64,000 bases of DNA from Candidatus Brevundimonas phytovorans (GTDB taxonomy: Bacteria; Pseudomonadota; Alphaproteobacteria; Caulobacterales; Caulobacteraceae), in assembly GCA_029203145.1 (NCBI GenBank), contig CP119309.1, forward strand, positions 769,001 through 833,000, given 5' to 3'. Shown piece after piece: positions 40,895 to 50,541 of the stretch (positions within the stretch are counted from its first letter, which is position 1; each line of letters opens with the position of its first letter). Position numbers and translations under genes: made by a program. The notes beneath the pieces are model-generated. The model made no database searches and was not told where the DNA came from. It worked only from the letters and a program-made list of their open reading frames with translations.

Positions 40895-42925
40895 ATGGGG
40901 CAGACCGCCGGTTATCTCGCAGAGGCAGAGTTCAAGACCGCCATGTTCAAGTCCGTCCTGGTCGCCAATCGCGGCGAGATCGCCTGCCGCGTCTTCCGCA
41001 CCGCCCGCCGCATGGGCCTGCGCACCATCGCCGTCTATTCCGAGGCTGACGCCGCCGCCCTGCATGTGCGCGAGGCGGACGAGGCGGTGCTGATCGGCCC
41101 GGCGGCGGCGCGCGAATCCTATCTGGATGCGGCCAAGGTGCTGGCGGCGGCCAAGGCGACCGGGGCGGAGGCCATCCACCCCGGCTACGGCTTCCTGTCC
41201 GAGAACGCCGACTTCGCCGAGGCGGTCACGGCGGCGGGCATCGTGTGGATCGGTCCGCAGCCGTCCTCGATCCGCGCCATGGGCCTGAAGGACGCGGCCA
41301 AGAAGCTGATGATCGAGGCGGGCGTGCCCGTCACCCCCGGCTATCAGGGCGAGGACCAGTCGCTCGAAACCCTGACGGCCGAGGCGGCGCGCATCGGTTA
41401 TCCCGTCCTGATCAAGGCGGTCGCCGGCGGCGGCGGCAAGGGCATGAAGAAGGTCGACCGGGCTGAAGACTTCGCCGATGGTCTGGCTTCGGCCCAACGC
41501 GAGGGCCAGTCCTCCTTCGGCGATCCGCGCGTCCTGATCGAGAGCTACATCACCCGTCCGCGCCACATCGAGGTGCAGGTCTTTGGCGACAGCCACGGCA
41601 ATGTCGTCCACCTGCACGAGCGCGACTGCTCGCTGCAACGCCGCCACCAGAAGGTGATCGAAGAGGCCCCGGCGCCGGGCATGGACGGCCCAACGCGGGC
41701 AGCGGTGACCGAGGCTGCGGTACGGGCGGCGAAAGCCGTGAACTATCAGGGCGCGGGCACCATCGAGTTCATCGCCGACGCCTCCGACGGGCTGAAGGCC
41801 GACCGCATCTGGTTCATGGAGATGAACACACGCCTGCAGGTCGAACACCCGGTGACGGAATCCATTACCGGCGTCGATCTGGTCGAATGGCAACTGCGTG
41901 TCGCGGCGGGGGAACCCATTCCGCTGGCGCAGGCCGATATCCCGATGAAGGGCTGGGCCATGGAGGCCCGCCTCTACGCTGAGGACCCCGCCCACGGCTT
42001 CCTGCCCTCCATCGGCAAACTGGATCACTTCGTCCTGCCTGACGATATTCGCGTCGATACCGGCGTGGAGCAGGGCGGCGAGGTCAGCCAGTTCTACGAT
42101 CCCATGATCGCCAAGCTGATCGTCCACGAGGCCACCCGCGAAGCCGCCGCCGCCCGCTTGGCCGACGCCTGCCGCGAAGTCGAGGTCTGGCCCGTCCGCA
42201 CCAACGCCGGCTTCCTGGCCCGCTGCCTCGACCACCCGCGCTTCGTCGAGGGCGACGTGGACACGGGCTTCATTGGGGCGGAGGAGGCGTTGCTGATCGC
42301 TGCGAAGCCTTCTTCGCTAAGTATCGCGGCTGCACTTGCCGCAGTCGGAATCCGCGCTGACGAAGCCGTCTTCGATTACACTGCAGCTCCGCCTTGGAAC
42401 GACGGCCTGTTCGCGTTCCGTATGAACGCCTCAGCCAAGACTGGGGTTACGCTCTATCACGACGGCGAGCGTGTGCAGGGTGAGTTGCTCGGCGTTCACG
42501 GTGGCGCGGCGCGTCATTCCACCTTTGATCTTCGCACCGACGATGGAACTTTCCAGGCGCTGGGCTCGCCTGCTTTTGTCTTCATCAACGGTGAACAGGT
42601 CGCGATGGCTGAAACGGGCGACGGCCGCGTCGTGGTCTTTGAGGAAGGCGATGTATTCGAGTTCCTTCCTCGTCTGACAGCTGCTGCTGGCGGCTCCACC
42701 TCCGACGGCGGCCTGCGCGCCCCCATGCCCGGCAAGATCGTCGCCGCCCCCGCCAAGGCCGGGGACGCCGTCACCAAGGGTCAGCCCATCGTCGTTCTCG
42801 AAGCCATGAAGATGGAGCACGCCCTGACCGCGCCCTTCGACGGCGTCGTGGCCGAGTTCAACGTCGCCGTCGGCGATCAGGTGGTGGACGGCGCGGTTCT
42901 GGCCGTGGTGAAAGCCGTCGACTAA
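40895..42925 (+). CDS. liuD: Methylcrotonyl-CoA carboxylase alpha (biotin) subunit
   Basis: Biotin-dependent subunit, 676 residues. The biotin carboxylase domain covers about residues 17-460 (VLVANRGEIACRV, GYGFLSENADFAEAV, the ATP-grasp loop AGGGGKGMKKV, EMNTRLQVEHPVTE). A BT linker domain and a C-terminal biotinyl domain with Lys in EAMKMEH follow. The frame offers two starts: the ATG at 40895, directly behind the repeat-derived GGGAGGAG, and the ATG at 40943 giving MFKSVLVANRGE, where family similarity begins. I list the first because of its ribosome site. Codons in about 42290-42700 are markedly less GC3-rich than the rest (see findings). Confidence 0.9.
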   Translation: MGQTAGYLAEAEFKTAMFKSVLVANRGEIACRVFRTARRMGLRTIAVYSEADAAALHVREADEAVLIGPAAARESYLDAAKVLAAAKATGAEAIHPGYGFLSENADFAEAVTAAGIVWIGPQPSSIRAMGLKDAAKKLMIEAGVPVTPGYQGEDQSLETLTAEAARIGYPVLIKAVAGGGGKGMKKVDRAEDFADGLASAQREGQSSFGDPRVLIESYITRPRHIEVQVFGDSHGNVVHLHERDCSLQRRHQKVIEEAPAPGMDGPTRAAVTEAAVRAAKAVNYQGAGTIEFIADASDGLKADRIWFMEMNTRLQVEHPVTESITGVDLVEWQLRVAAGEPIPLAQADIPMKGWAMEARLYAEDPAHGFLPSIGKLDHFVLPDDIRVDTGVEQGGEVSQFYDPMIAKLIVHEATREAAAARLADACREVEVWPVRTNAGFLARCLDHPRFVEGDVDTGFIGAEEALLIAAKPSSLSIAAALAAVGIRADEAVFDYTAAPPWNDGLFAFRMNASAKTGVTLYHDGERVQGELLGVHGGAARHSTFDLRTDDGTFQALGSPAFVFINGEQVAMAETGDGRVVVFEEGDVFEFLPRLTAAAGGSTSDGGLRAPMPGKIVAAPAKAGDAVTKGQPIVVLEAMKMEHALTAPFDGVVAEFNVAVGDQVVDGAVLAVVKAVD

Positions 42926-42932
42926 CCCTGCT

Positions 42933-43050
42933 GTCATCCCGGACGGCCGTCAGGCCGATCCGGGACCCAGACCTTGGCTTCAAACTCGAACAGGGCTGGA
43001 TCAGAGCCGACGCCTGGGTCCCGGGTTCCGCTGCGCGGCCCCGGGATGAC
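42933..43050. repeat. Long inverted-repeat intergenic element
   Basis: Outer arms GTCATCCCGG and CCGGGATGAC, inner arms GGGACCCAG and CTGGGTCCC, and a further GGCCGTCAGGCC palindrome. Such ROK-type 'tcatcccgga/gggacccag' elements are widespread in alphaproteobacterial intergenic spaces. It lies between liuD and the DUF1489 gene and may terminate liuD. Confidence 0.7.
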
Positions 43051-43097
43051 GGAAGAGGTGGTTTCGCCGATCCGGCCAAGAGACTATCTGCACGCCC

Positions 43098-43496
43098 ATG
43101 CCCCTTCACATGATCAAACTCTGCGTCGGCGTGTCCGAGGTCGAGACGCTGGAAGCGAACGCCGCCCGTTCCGATTGGCGCATCGTCCACACCCGCATGA
43201 CGCCCAAGCGCGCTGCCGAGATCGAGGACGGCGGCTCGCTCTACTGGGTGATGAAGGGTTCCGTGACCTGCCGTCAGCGCATCCTCGACATCACGACCGT
43301 CGGCGAGGGCAAGGACAGCCGCTGCGAGATCAAGCTGGACAGCCAGGTCATCCGCACCGCGCCTCTCGCCCGGCGACCTTTCCAGGGTTGGCGCTATTTC
43401 GAGCCCAAGGACGCGCCGCCGGACCTGTCCGTGGCCGAGGCGACGGACCTGCCCGACGACCTGGCGCGAGAGCTGCGCGAACTGGGCGCTTGGTGA
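43098..43496 (+). CDS. DUF1489-family protein
   Basis: Protein of 132 residues with the family pattern MPLHMIKLCVGVSEVETLE, IVHTRMTPKRAAEIEDGGSLYWVMKGSVTCRQRIL, and RRPFQGWRYFEPKDAPPDL. Found in most Alphaproteobacteria; function unknown. Cytoplasmic, single gene ahead of the MATE transporter. Confidence 0.88.
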   Translation: MPLHMIKLCVGVSEVETLEANAARSDWRIVHTRMTPKRAAEIEDGGSLYWVMKGSVTCRQRILDITTVGEGKDSRCEIKLDSQVIRTAPLARRPFQGWRYFEPKDAPPDLSVAEATDLPDDLARELRELGAW

Positions 43497-43561
43497 CCCT
43501 TTCGTGGCTTTAGGCCGCAAGTGTTGACCTTTGCTCGCCGTCGTGGCCTGTCCCGGCTCCC

Positions 43562-44908
43562 ATGACCAACGCCCTGTTCAGCTTCAAGACCCGCGAAACC
43601 CTGTCCGAGCTGCTGAAGCTGGCCTGGCCGGTCGTGCTGGCGCGTCTGGGCATCATGACCATGGGCCTGACCGACGCCATCGTCGTCGGCCACTACGCCA
43701 GCCGCGAGCTGGCCTTCCACTCTCTGGCCTGGGCGCCGTCGTCGGTCGTGCTGACCACGGCGGTCGGCCTGATGATGGGGGTCCAGGTCATGACCGCCCG
43801 CCTGCTGGGCGAGGGCCGCAAGGACGAGGTCGGCGCGGTGCTGCGTCGCGGAACCGTCTATGCGCTTCAGATCGGCGTCGTCTCCATGATCGCCCTGATC
43901 CTGTTGGGGCCGCTGGGCCTGAAGCACATGGGTCTGGAAGACGGGCTGGGTGAGGGCGCCTCGCCCGTGCTGATCATCTTCGCCTTGTCCATGCCCGCCT
44001 ATCTGATCTCGGTCGCCGCGCAATTCTTCCTTGAGGGCCTGCATCGGCCCAAGGCCGGCATGGTCGCCATGTGGGTGGCCAATGCGGTCAACCTGGGTCT
44101 GAACCTGCTGCTGGTGCCGGACATTCTGGGCCTCGGTCTGCACGGCGCCCAGGCCTCGGCCTGGGCCACCTTCGGCGCGCGCACGGCGCTGGCCGTCTTC
44201 CTCGTCATCTTCATCCTGCGCCTGCCCGAGGCCAAGGCCTGGGGCCTGTTCAACAAGCCCAAGCGCGACAAGGCCGTCGAGCGCGAACAGGTCAAGGTCG
44301 GCGTCGGCGCCGGGTCGTCCAACTTCATCGAGGTCGGGGCCTTCGCCGCCATGACCGTCTTCGCCGGTCAGCTGGGCGCCGCCGAGACCGCCAGCTGGGC
44401 GGTCGTCATCAACGTCTCCGCCATCGTCTTCATGGTGCCCATGGGCCTGTCGTCCGCGACCGCCGTCCTGGTGGGCCGCAGCTACGGCGGCGGCGATCGG
44501 GCCGGGGTCATGCGCGGGGGCCTTGCCGGCATCGGCGTGGTGACGGTGCTCGCCTTCATCATCGCCATCGGCCTGTGGCTGACCGCGCCCCTGGTGGTCG
44601 GCGCCTATACGACCGACCCGGCCATCCTGGCCATCGCGGCCCCGGCCCTGGTGCTGGCGACGCTGTTCTTCGTCGCCGACGCCCAGCAGGTCGTCGCGGC
44701 CCAGGCCAACCGCGCGGCGGGCGACGTGGTCTGGCCGACGCTGATGCACATCTTCTCCTACGGCGTCATCATGATCCCGCTGGGCTGGTGGCTGGCGCAC
44801 CGGATCGGCGTGGATGGTCTGGTCTGGTCGGTCATCGTGGCCAGCCTGATCTCGGGCGCGCTGCTGACCGGGCGCTTCGTGCGGATCGCCAGGCGGCTGC
44901 CGGCCTGA
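43562..44908 (+). CDS. MATE-family efflux transporter
   Basis: Twelve-helix inner-membrane antiporter of 448 residues. The two homologous halves start at about residues 12 and 240. Conserved pieces are LKLAWPVVLARLGIMTMGLTDAIVVGHY, GVQVMTARLLGEGRKDEV, PAYLISVAAQFFLEGLHRPK and, in the second half, GLSSATAVLVGRSYGGGD. It exports cationic drugs or metabolites using Na+ or H+; the substrate is unknown. Not obviously cotranscribed with metG, 73 bases downstream. Confidence 0.92.
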   Translation: MTNALFSFKTRETLSELLKLAWPVVLARLGIMTMGLTDAIVVGHYASRELAFHSLAWAPSSVVLTTAVGLMMGVQVMTARLLGEGRKDEVGAVLRRGTVYALQIGVVSMIALILLGPLGLKHMGLEDGLGEGASPVLIIFALSMPAYLISVAAQFFLEGLHRPKAGMVAMWVANAVNLGLNLLLVPDILGLGLHGAQASAWATFGARTALAVFLVIFILRLPEAKAWGLFNKPKRDKAVEREQVKVGVGAGSSNFIEVGAFAAMTVFAGQLGAAETASWAVVINVSAIVFMVPMGLSSATAVLVGRSYGGGDRAGVMRGGLAGIGVVTVLAFIIAIGLWLTAPLVVGAYTTDPAILAIAAPALVLATLFFVADAQQVVAAQANRAAGDVVWPTLMHIFSYGVIMIPLGWWLAHRIGVDGLVWSVIVASLISGALLTGRFVRIARRLPA

Positions 44909-44981
44909 GGCATGACGGCGGGGTGACGCGGGCGTAACGGCCCTCTATATCCGTCTGCTTCCTCCCGCAGACTGGACGACC

Positions 44982-46691
44982 ATGGCCCGCATCCTCATCA
45001 CCTCGGCGCTGCCCTACATCAACGGCATCAAGCACCTTGGGAATCTGGCCGGGTCCATGTTGCCCGCCGACGTCTGGGCGCGGTTCATGCGCGGGCGCGG
45101 CCACGATGTCCTCTATGTCTGCGCCACCGACGAGCACGGCACCCCGGCCGAGTTGGCCGCCGCCGCCGCCGGTCAGGACGTCCGCACCTATTGCGACGAG
45201 CAGCATCAGGTTCAGCGCCGCGCCGCCGACGCCTTCAGCCTGTCGTTCGACATCTTTGGTCGCAGCTCCAACGCCCCGAACACCCGCCTGACCCAGCACT
45301 TCGCCAAGGTGCTGGAAGAGCGCGGCCTGATCGAGGAGCGCGTCGACCGGATGATCTACTCGATCGACGACGCCCGCTTCCTGCCCGACCGCTATGTCGA
45401 GGGCACCTGTCCGCACTGCGCCTATGAAAAGGCGCGCGGCGACCAGTGCGACAATTGCGGCCGCCTGCTGGACCCGATGGATCTGATCAATCCCTATTCC
45501 TCGGTCTCGGGCAGCCGCAATCTGGAGGTCCGCGACACCCGCCACCTCTACCTCCTGCAGACCAAGGTGGCCGACGACGTCCGCGCCTGGGTCGACGCCC
45601 GCTCGGAAGGCTGGCAGCCGCTGGCCCGCTCCATCGCCTACAAGCATCTGGACGAGGGCCTGATCGATCGCGGCATCACCCGCGACCTGAAATGGGGCGT
45701 GCCGGTCGTCGGTCCCGACGGCGGCCCGCGTCCGGGCATGGAGGGCAAGGTCTTCTACGTCTGGTTCGACGCCCCCATCGAATATATCGGCGCGACCGAG
45801 GAATGGGCGGAAGCGACGGGCGGAAACTGGCGCTCGTGGTGGCGTCTGGACGAGGGCGCGGACGACGTCCGCTACGTCCAGTTCATGGGCAAGGACAATG
45901 TGGCCTTCCACACCGTCAGCTTCCCCGCCACCATCCTGGGCTCGGGCGAACCGTGGAAGACGGTCGATCAGCTGAAGGCCTTCAACTGGCTGAATTGGTA
46001 CGGCGGCAAGTTCTCGACCAGCATGGGCCGCGGCGTCTTCATGGATCAGGCGCTGGAGCTGCTGCCTGCCGACTACTGGCGCTGGCACCTGACGGCCTAT
46101 GGCCCGGAGCATTCCGACGCGGCCTTCACCTGGGAGCAGTTCCAGTCGGCGACGAACAAGGACCTGGCCGACGTCCTGGGCAACTTCGTCAACCGCATCG
46201 TCAAGTTCACGGAATCCAAGTTCGACGGCGTCGTGCCCGAGGGCGGCGAGGCCGGTCCGCTGGAGGTCAAGCTGGCCGCCGACATCAAGGCCGGTCTGGA
46301 AACCCTGACCGCCGAGTTCGAGGCCATGGAGTTCCGCAAGGCGGCTCAGGCCGCGCGCGCTCTCTGGGTGCTGGGCAACGAGTATCTGCAGGAATCCGCC
46401 CCCTGGACGGCGCTGAAGACCGACCGCGAGCGCGCCGCCGTGGTCGTCCGCACCGGCCTGTCGCTGGTCGCCCTGTTCGCCCGCATCACCGTGCCCATCA
46501 TGCCCGGCAGCGCCGAGCGCATCGGCGCCACCGTCGGCGCGACGGACCTGTCGTGGCCGCAGGCTGACGCCGATCTGCTGACCCTGGTGCCCGCCGGTCA
46601 GACGGTGGCCGCGCCCGCCGTCCTGTTCGCCAAGATCGAAGACGCCCAGGTCGCCGAATGGACCGAACGCTTCGGCGGCGCCGAGGGGTAG
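44982..46691 (+). CDS. metG: Methionyl-tRNA synthetase
   Basis: Charges tRNA-Met; 569 residues. The HIGH-type motif is HLGN in YINGIKHLGNLAG. A zinc knuckle is given by CPHC and CDNC around residues 145-163. The KMSKS motif appears as KFSTS (GGKFSTSMGRG), the variant of the group with that motif. The C-terminal tRNA anticodon-binding helical domain follows, but the EMAP-type extension seen in E. coli is absent. Ends near a dispersed palindrome and a bidirectional terminator. Confidence 0.95.
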   Translation: MARILITSALPYINGIKHLGNLAGSMLPADVWARFMRGRGHDVLYVCATDEHGTPAELAAAAAGQDVRTYCDEQHQVQRRAADAFSLSFDIFGRSSNAPNTRLTQHFAKVLEERGLIEERVDRMIYSIDDARFLPDRYVEGTCPHCAYEKARGDQCDNCGRLLDPMDLINPYSSVSGSRNLEVRDTRHLYLLQTKVADDVRAWVDARSEGWQPLARSIAYKHLDEGLIDRGITRDLKWGVPVVGPDGGPRPGMEGKVFYVWFDAPIEYIGATEEWAEATGGNWRSWWRLDEGADDVRYVQFMGKDNVAFHTVSFPATILGSGEPWKTVDQLKAFNWLNWYGGKFSTSMGRGVFMDQALELLPADYWRWHLTAYGPEHSDAAFTWEQFQSATNKDLADVLGNFVNRIVKFTESKFDGVVPEGGEAGPLEVKLAADIKAGLETLTAEFEAMEFRKAAQAARALWVLGNEYLQESAPWTALKTDRERAAVVVRTGLSLVALFARITVPIMPGSAERIGATVGATDLSWPQADADLLTLVPAGQTVAAPAVLFAKIEDAQVAEWTERFGGAEG

Positions 46692-46706
46692 GTCCCCACC
46701 GCCGTC

Positions 46707-46729
46707 ATCCTCGGGCTTGACCCGAGGAT
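46707..46729. repeat. Short dispersed palindrome
   Basis: ATCCTCGGG-CTTGA-CCCGAGGAT: a perfect nine-base inverted repeat within GTCATCCTCGGG...GGATCC. This is a common type of intergenic palindrome in Alphaproteobacteria. It lies just after the metG stop. Confidence 0.6.
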
Positions 46730-46751
46730 CCAGCGCCATGACGTCCAAAAG

Positions 46752-46782
46752 AAAAGGCCCGGATCGCTCCGGGCCTTTTTGC
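46752..46782. terminator. Bidirectional intrinsic terminator
   Basis: AAAAGGCCCGGA/TCCGGGCCTTTT with a TCGC loop and a T-run on the plus side and an A-run on the left, serving metG (plus) and the TerC gene (minus). Confidence 0.9.
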
Positions 46783-46789
46783 TGTCTGG

Positions 46790-47638
46790 CTAGTCGGCGG
46801 GCGCGGCCTCGACGGGCGGCGTCGTTCGCTGTTCCCGCGCGCCGGGCAGGCCGGCGGGGGTGGCGTCCTTGCTGCCCACGCTGGCGTGTTTCATGTGCTT
46901 GGCCTGTTCCTCGGGGCTGATGGTGAGGAAGCTCGGCGGCACCGAGGCGTTGAACTCATCCGCGTGGCCGGTGCGCACGATGACTGAGCGCCCGCCGTCC
47001 CAGACCATGTGCAGGGCGACATAGAGGACGATGGCCAGGCCGATATAGGCGATCCAGCGATAGCGGTTCAGCAGCTTGGCGATGAAGCTGGCGGCCAGAC
47101 CCATCAGGGCGATCGATAGAATCAGGCCGAAGACCATGATCCAGGGGTGGTCGTGGCTGGCGCCGGCGACCGCCAGCACATTGTCCAGGCTCATGGTCAG
47201 GTCGGCGATCATGATCTGGATCAGGGCCGCGCCGAAGGTCTTGCGCTTCAGGCCCAGTTCCTCAGGGGATGGCCCGCCGCCGTGTTCGATGGCCAGGGCG
47301 CGCTCGATCTCGGCCTCGGCTTCGGCCTGATCGTGGGTCGCCTGTTCGCGCAGCTCGCGCCACATCTTCCAGCACACCCACAGCAGCAGGAAACCGCCGG
47401 CCAGCAGCAGACCGACAATAGCCAGAAGCTGGACGGTGATCAGGGCCAGGCCGATGCGCATGACGACGGCGGCGGCCAGACCGACCAGAATGGCCTTGCG
47501 GCGCTGTTCCTGGGGCAGGGCGGCGGCGGCCAGGCCTACGGCCACGGCGTTGTCGCCGGCCAGGACCAGGTCGATCATCAGGACCTTGCCGAGGGCGGTG
47601 GCCTGACTGAGGAGGTGGGGGTCTGAGAGGAATTCCAT
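46790..47638 (-). CDS. TerC/YjbE-family membrane protein
   Basis: Integral membrane protein of 282 residues, TerC family (tellurite or manganese-related ion export, metal homeostasis). The two Asp-containing signature helices are VLMIDLVLAGDNAVAVGLAA and ADLTMSLDNVLAVAGAS. About seven hydrophobic segments, plus a charged loop of about 40 residues (HDQAEAEAEIERAL) in the middle. A polar C-terminal tail of about 60 residues has no recognised domain. Single gene, divergent from nothing nearby. Confidence 0.88.
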   Translation of the reverse strand: MEFLSDPHLLSQATALGKVLMIDLVLAGDNAVAVGLAAAALPQEQRRKAILVGLAAAVVMRIGLALITVQLLAIVGLLLAGGFLLLWVCWKMWRELREQATHDQAEAEAEIERALAIEHGGGPSPEELGLKRKTFGAALIQIMIADLTMSLDNVLAVAGASHDHPWIMVFGLILSIALMGLAASFIAKLLNRYRWIAYIGLAIVLYVALHMVWDGGRSVIVRTGHADEFNASVPPSFLTISPEEQAKHMKHASVGSKDATPAGLPGAREQRTTPPVEAAPAD

Positions 47639-47732
47639 CCCGGTTTCTTAGGCCCCGGGGAAAGCTGCGCCAAGACGTCGCAGCGGCAAAGTCACACTCC
47701 CGCCGACCCTCGGCCGGCGGGAGTGGCGAGGG

Positions 47733-48608
47733 TCAGCCGGCGCTCTGGGCGCGGGCGACTTCATACAGGGCGATGGCCGCTGCGTTCGACACGTTCAGGC
47801 TTTCGAAGCCGCCGGGCATGGGGATCTTGGCCATGACGTCGCAATGCTCGGCGACCAGACGGCGCACGCCGTCGCCTTCGGACCCCATGACCAGAACGGT
47901 CGGGCGCGAATCCAGCGCCTGTTCCAGCGTCAGCTCGGCCGAACCATCCAGACCGACGGCGCGCCAGCCCAGATCGGCCAGCTTTTCCAGGGCGCGACTC
48001 AGATTCGTCACGCGGGCGCAGGGCAGGCGCTCGGTCGCGCCGGCCGCCGCCTTGGCCAGGGCGCCGGCCAGGGCGGGCGAATGCCGGTCCTGAACGACGA
48101 TTCCCTTGGCGCCGAAGGCCAGGGCCGAGCGGAAGATGGCCCCGACGTTCTGGGTGTCGGTCAACTGGTCCAGCAGGACGATGACGCCCTGCGGGTCTTC
48201 GGCGATGTCTTCCAGCGAGACGCCTTCCAGCGGCTGAACCTTGAAGACCATGCCCTGGTGGACGGCGCCGGCGGGCAGCATCCGGGCCAGGGCGGTCGAA
48301 TCAATCACCTCGATTCGGTGGCCATTCGCCAGATTTTCCCGTTCGATTTCAGCGGCTCGGTCCTCTGTGACCATCAAACGGCCCATTCCGCGGCGGGCCG
48401 GATTGGCCAAGGCGGCCAAAACGGGATGGCGGCCCCAGACAAAATTATCCGATTCCGCCTTGCCGCGCGGGCCCTTGGGGGCTGAATCGCCCCCGGAACG
48501 GCCTGTTGGGACAGGCGACCAACCTTTCTCGGGCCGACTTTCCACGCGTTTGTGGAAAGACTGCTTTTTACCGGGTTTCCGGTCGTTGCGTTCTGAAAAT
48601 GACGACAC
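47733..48608 (-). CDS. rlmB: 23S rRNA (guanosine-2'-O)-methyltransferase RlmB-type
   Basis: SPOUT (TrmH) methyltransferase of 291 residues predicted to methylate 23S rRNA G2251. A basic disordered N-terminus of about 55 residues (KPGKKQSFHKRVESR) precedes the RNA-binding and catalytic domains: NFVWGRHPVLAAL, LLDQLTDTQNVGAIFRSALAFGAKG, then VLVMGSEGDGVRRLV and the knot motif FESLNVSNAAAIALYE. GTG start with GGAGG 12 bases upstream. Transcribed away from the tRNA-Tyr/tRNA-Gly/tuf unit. Confidence 0.92.
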   Translation of the reverse strand: MSSFSERNDRKPGKKQSFHKRVESRPEKGWSPVPTGRSGGDSAPKGPRGKAESDNFVWGRHPVLAALANPARRGMGRLMVTEDRAAEIERENLANGHRIEVIDSTALARMLPAGAVHQGMVFKVQPLEGVSLEDIAEDPQGVIVLLDQLTDTQNVGAIFRSALAFGAKGIVVQDRHSPALAGALAKAAAGATERLPCARVTNLSRALEKLADLGWRAVGLDGSAELTLEQALDSRPTVLVMGSEGDGVRRLVAEHCDVMAKIPMPGGFESLNVSNAAAIALYEVARAQSAG

Positions 48609-48755
48609 TATAAGACGGCCTCCGATTTGGGCCCTAGGGCTTCGGGTCAGGCGCTTCCTCTATTACAGGCGTCGCCGGACACGAAGGCTTTCGCGACAAA
48701 AATGATCGAAAGATCGTAGAGTTGCGTATCCAGACCGGTTTTGAAAATGCGCGCT

Positions 48756-48839
48756 GGGGGAATGTCCCGAGTGGCAAAGGGGGGGGACTGTAAATCCCCT
48801 GCGAAAGCTTCGAAGGTTCGAGTCCTTCTTCCCCCACCA
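48756..48839 (+). tRNA. tRNA-Tyr(GTA)
   Basis: 84-nt class II tRNA: acceptor GGGGGAA/TTCCCCC, discriminator A, encoded CCA. The anticodon loop ACTGTAAAT gives GTA, with a long variable arm around GCGAAAGC, and the T-arm is AAGGTTCGAGTCCTT. Upstream partner of tRNA-Gly and tuf, the ancient tyrT-glyT-tuf arrangement. Confidence 0.96.
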
Positions 48840-48935
48840 CGCGCATTTTTCGAGGCCGAGAGGACGGGAACCCAGAAAAGGAATCGGGTGCGGAAACGCC
48901 GGCCTCTCACGGGGTTGGGGCAACGCATTCTTCGC

Positions 48936-49009
48936 GCGGGTATAGCACAATGGTAGTGCAGCAGCCTTCCAAGCTGAGGATGTCGGTTCGATCCCGTCTA
49001 CCCGCTCCA
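48936..49009 (+). tRNA. tRNA-Gly(TCC)
   Basis: 74-nt cloverleaf: acceptor GCGGGTA/TACCCGC, discriminator T, encoded CCA. The anticodon loop CTTCCAA gives TCC, and the T-arm is TCGGTTCGATCCCG. It ends 61 bases before the tuf start. Confidence 0.96.
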
Positions 49010-49069
49010 GATTTTTGAACTGAGCAGAAGCGCCCCTCCGCTTTGGACCCGGGCCACAGGAGTTTGGCC

Positions 49070-50260
<1,191 letters not shown>

Positions 50261-50352
50261 GCGATCGATCCGGGTCTTCGGACCCGAACAGTAAGCGTAC
50301 CGGCCTCACGCAGCCCGCAAGGGCGGTAGGCCAAGCGTAAAGCGTAACAGAG

Positions 50353-50384
50353 CGGCCCTCGGAGCAATCCGGGGGCCGTTTCTG
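50353..50384 (+). terminator. Intrinsic terminator after tuf
   Basis: Imperfect but long stem CGGCCCTCGGA/TCCGGGGGCCG with a GCAA loop and one bulged base, followed by TTTCT. Probable end of the tuf transcript. Confidence 0.7.
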
Positions 50385-50541
50385 CATTCAGGGATTGGGC
50401 CGCCCGGTGGCCGGGTCGGCGGCGGTCTGGCCGGAGTTGCTGGATCAGATCCTTGGGGATCTCAAAAGTCCCTGAAAAACAACGATATTAACGAAGCGGC
50501 GTTCAAATCGGCGCATGGCTCCCCGGTGAAAAGGGATCGTC

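Noticed and set aside
44832..46748. Antisense open frame of about 640 codons opposite metG
   Set aside because: Codon-shadow of metG; no homology-like motifs, and metG is unambiguous.
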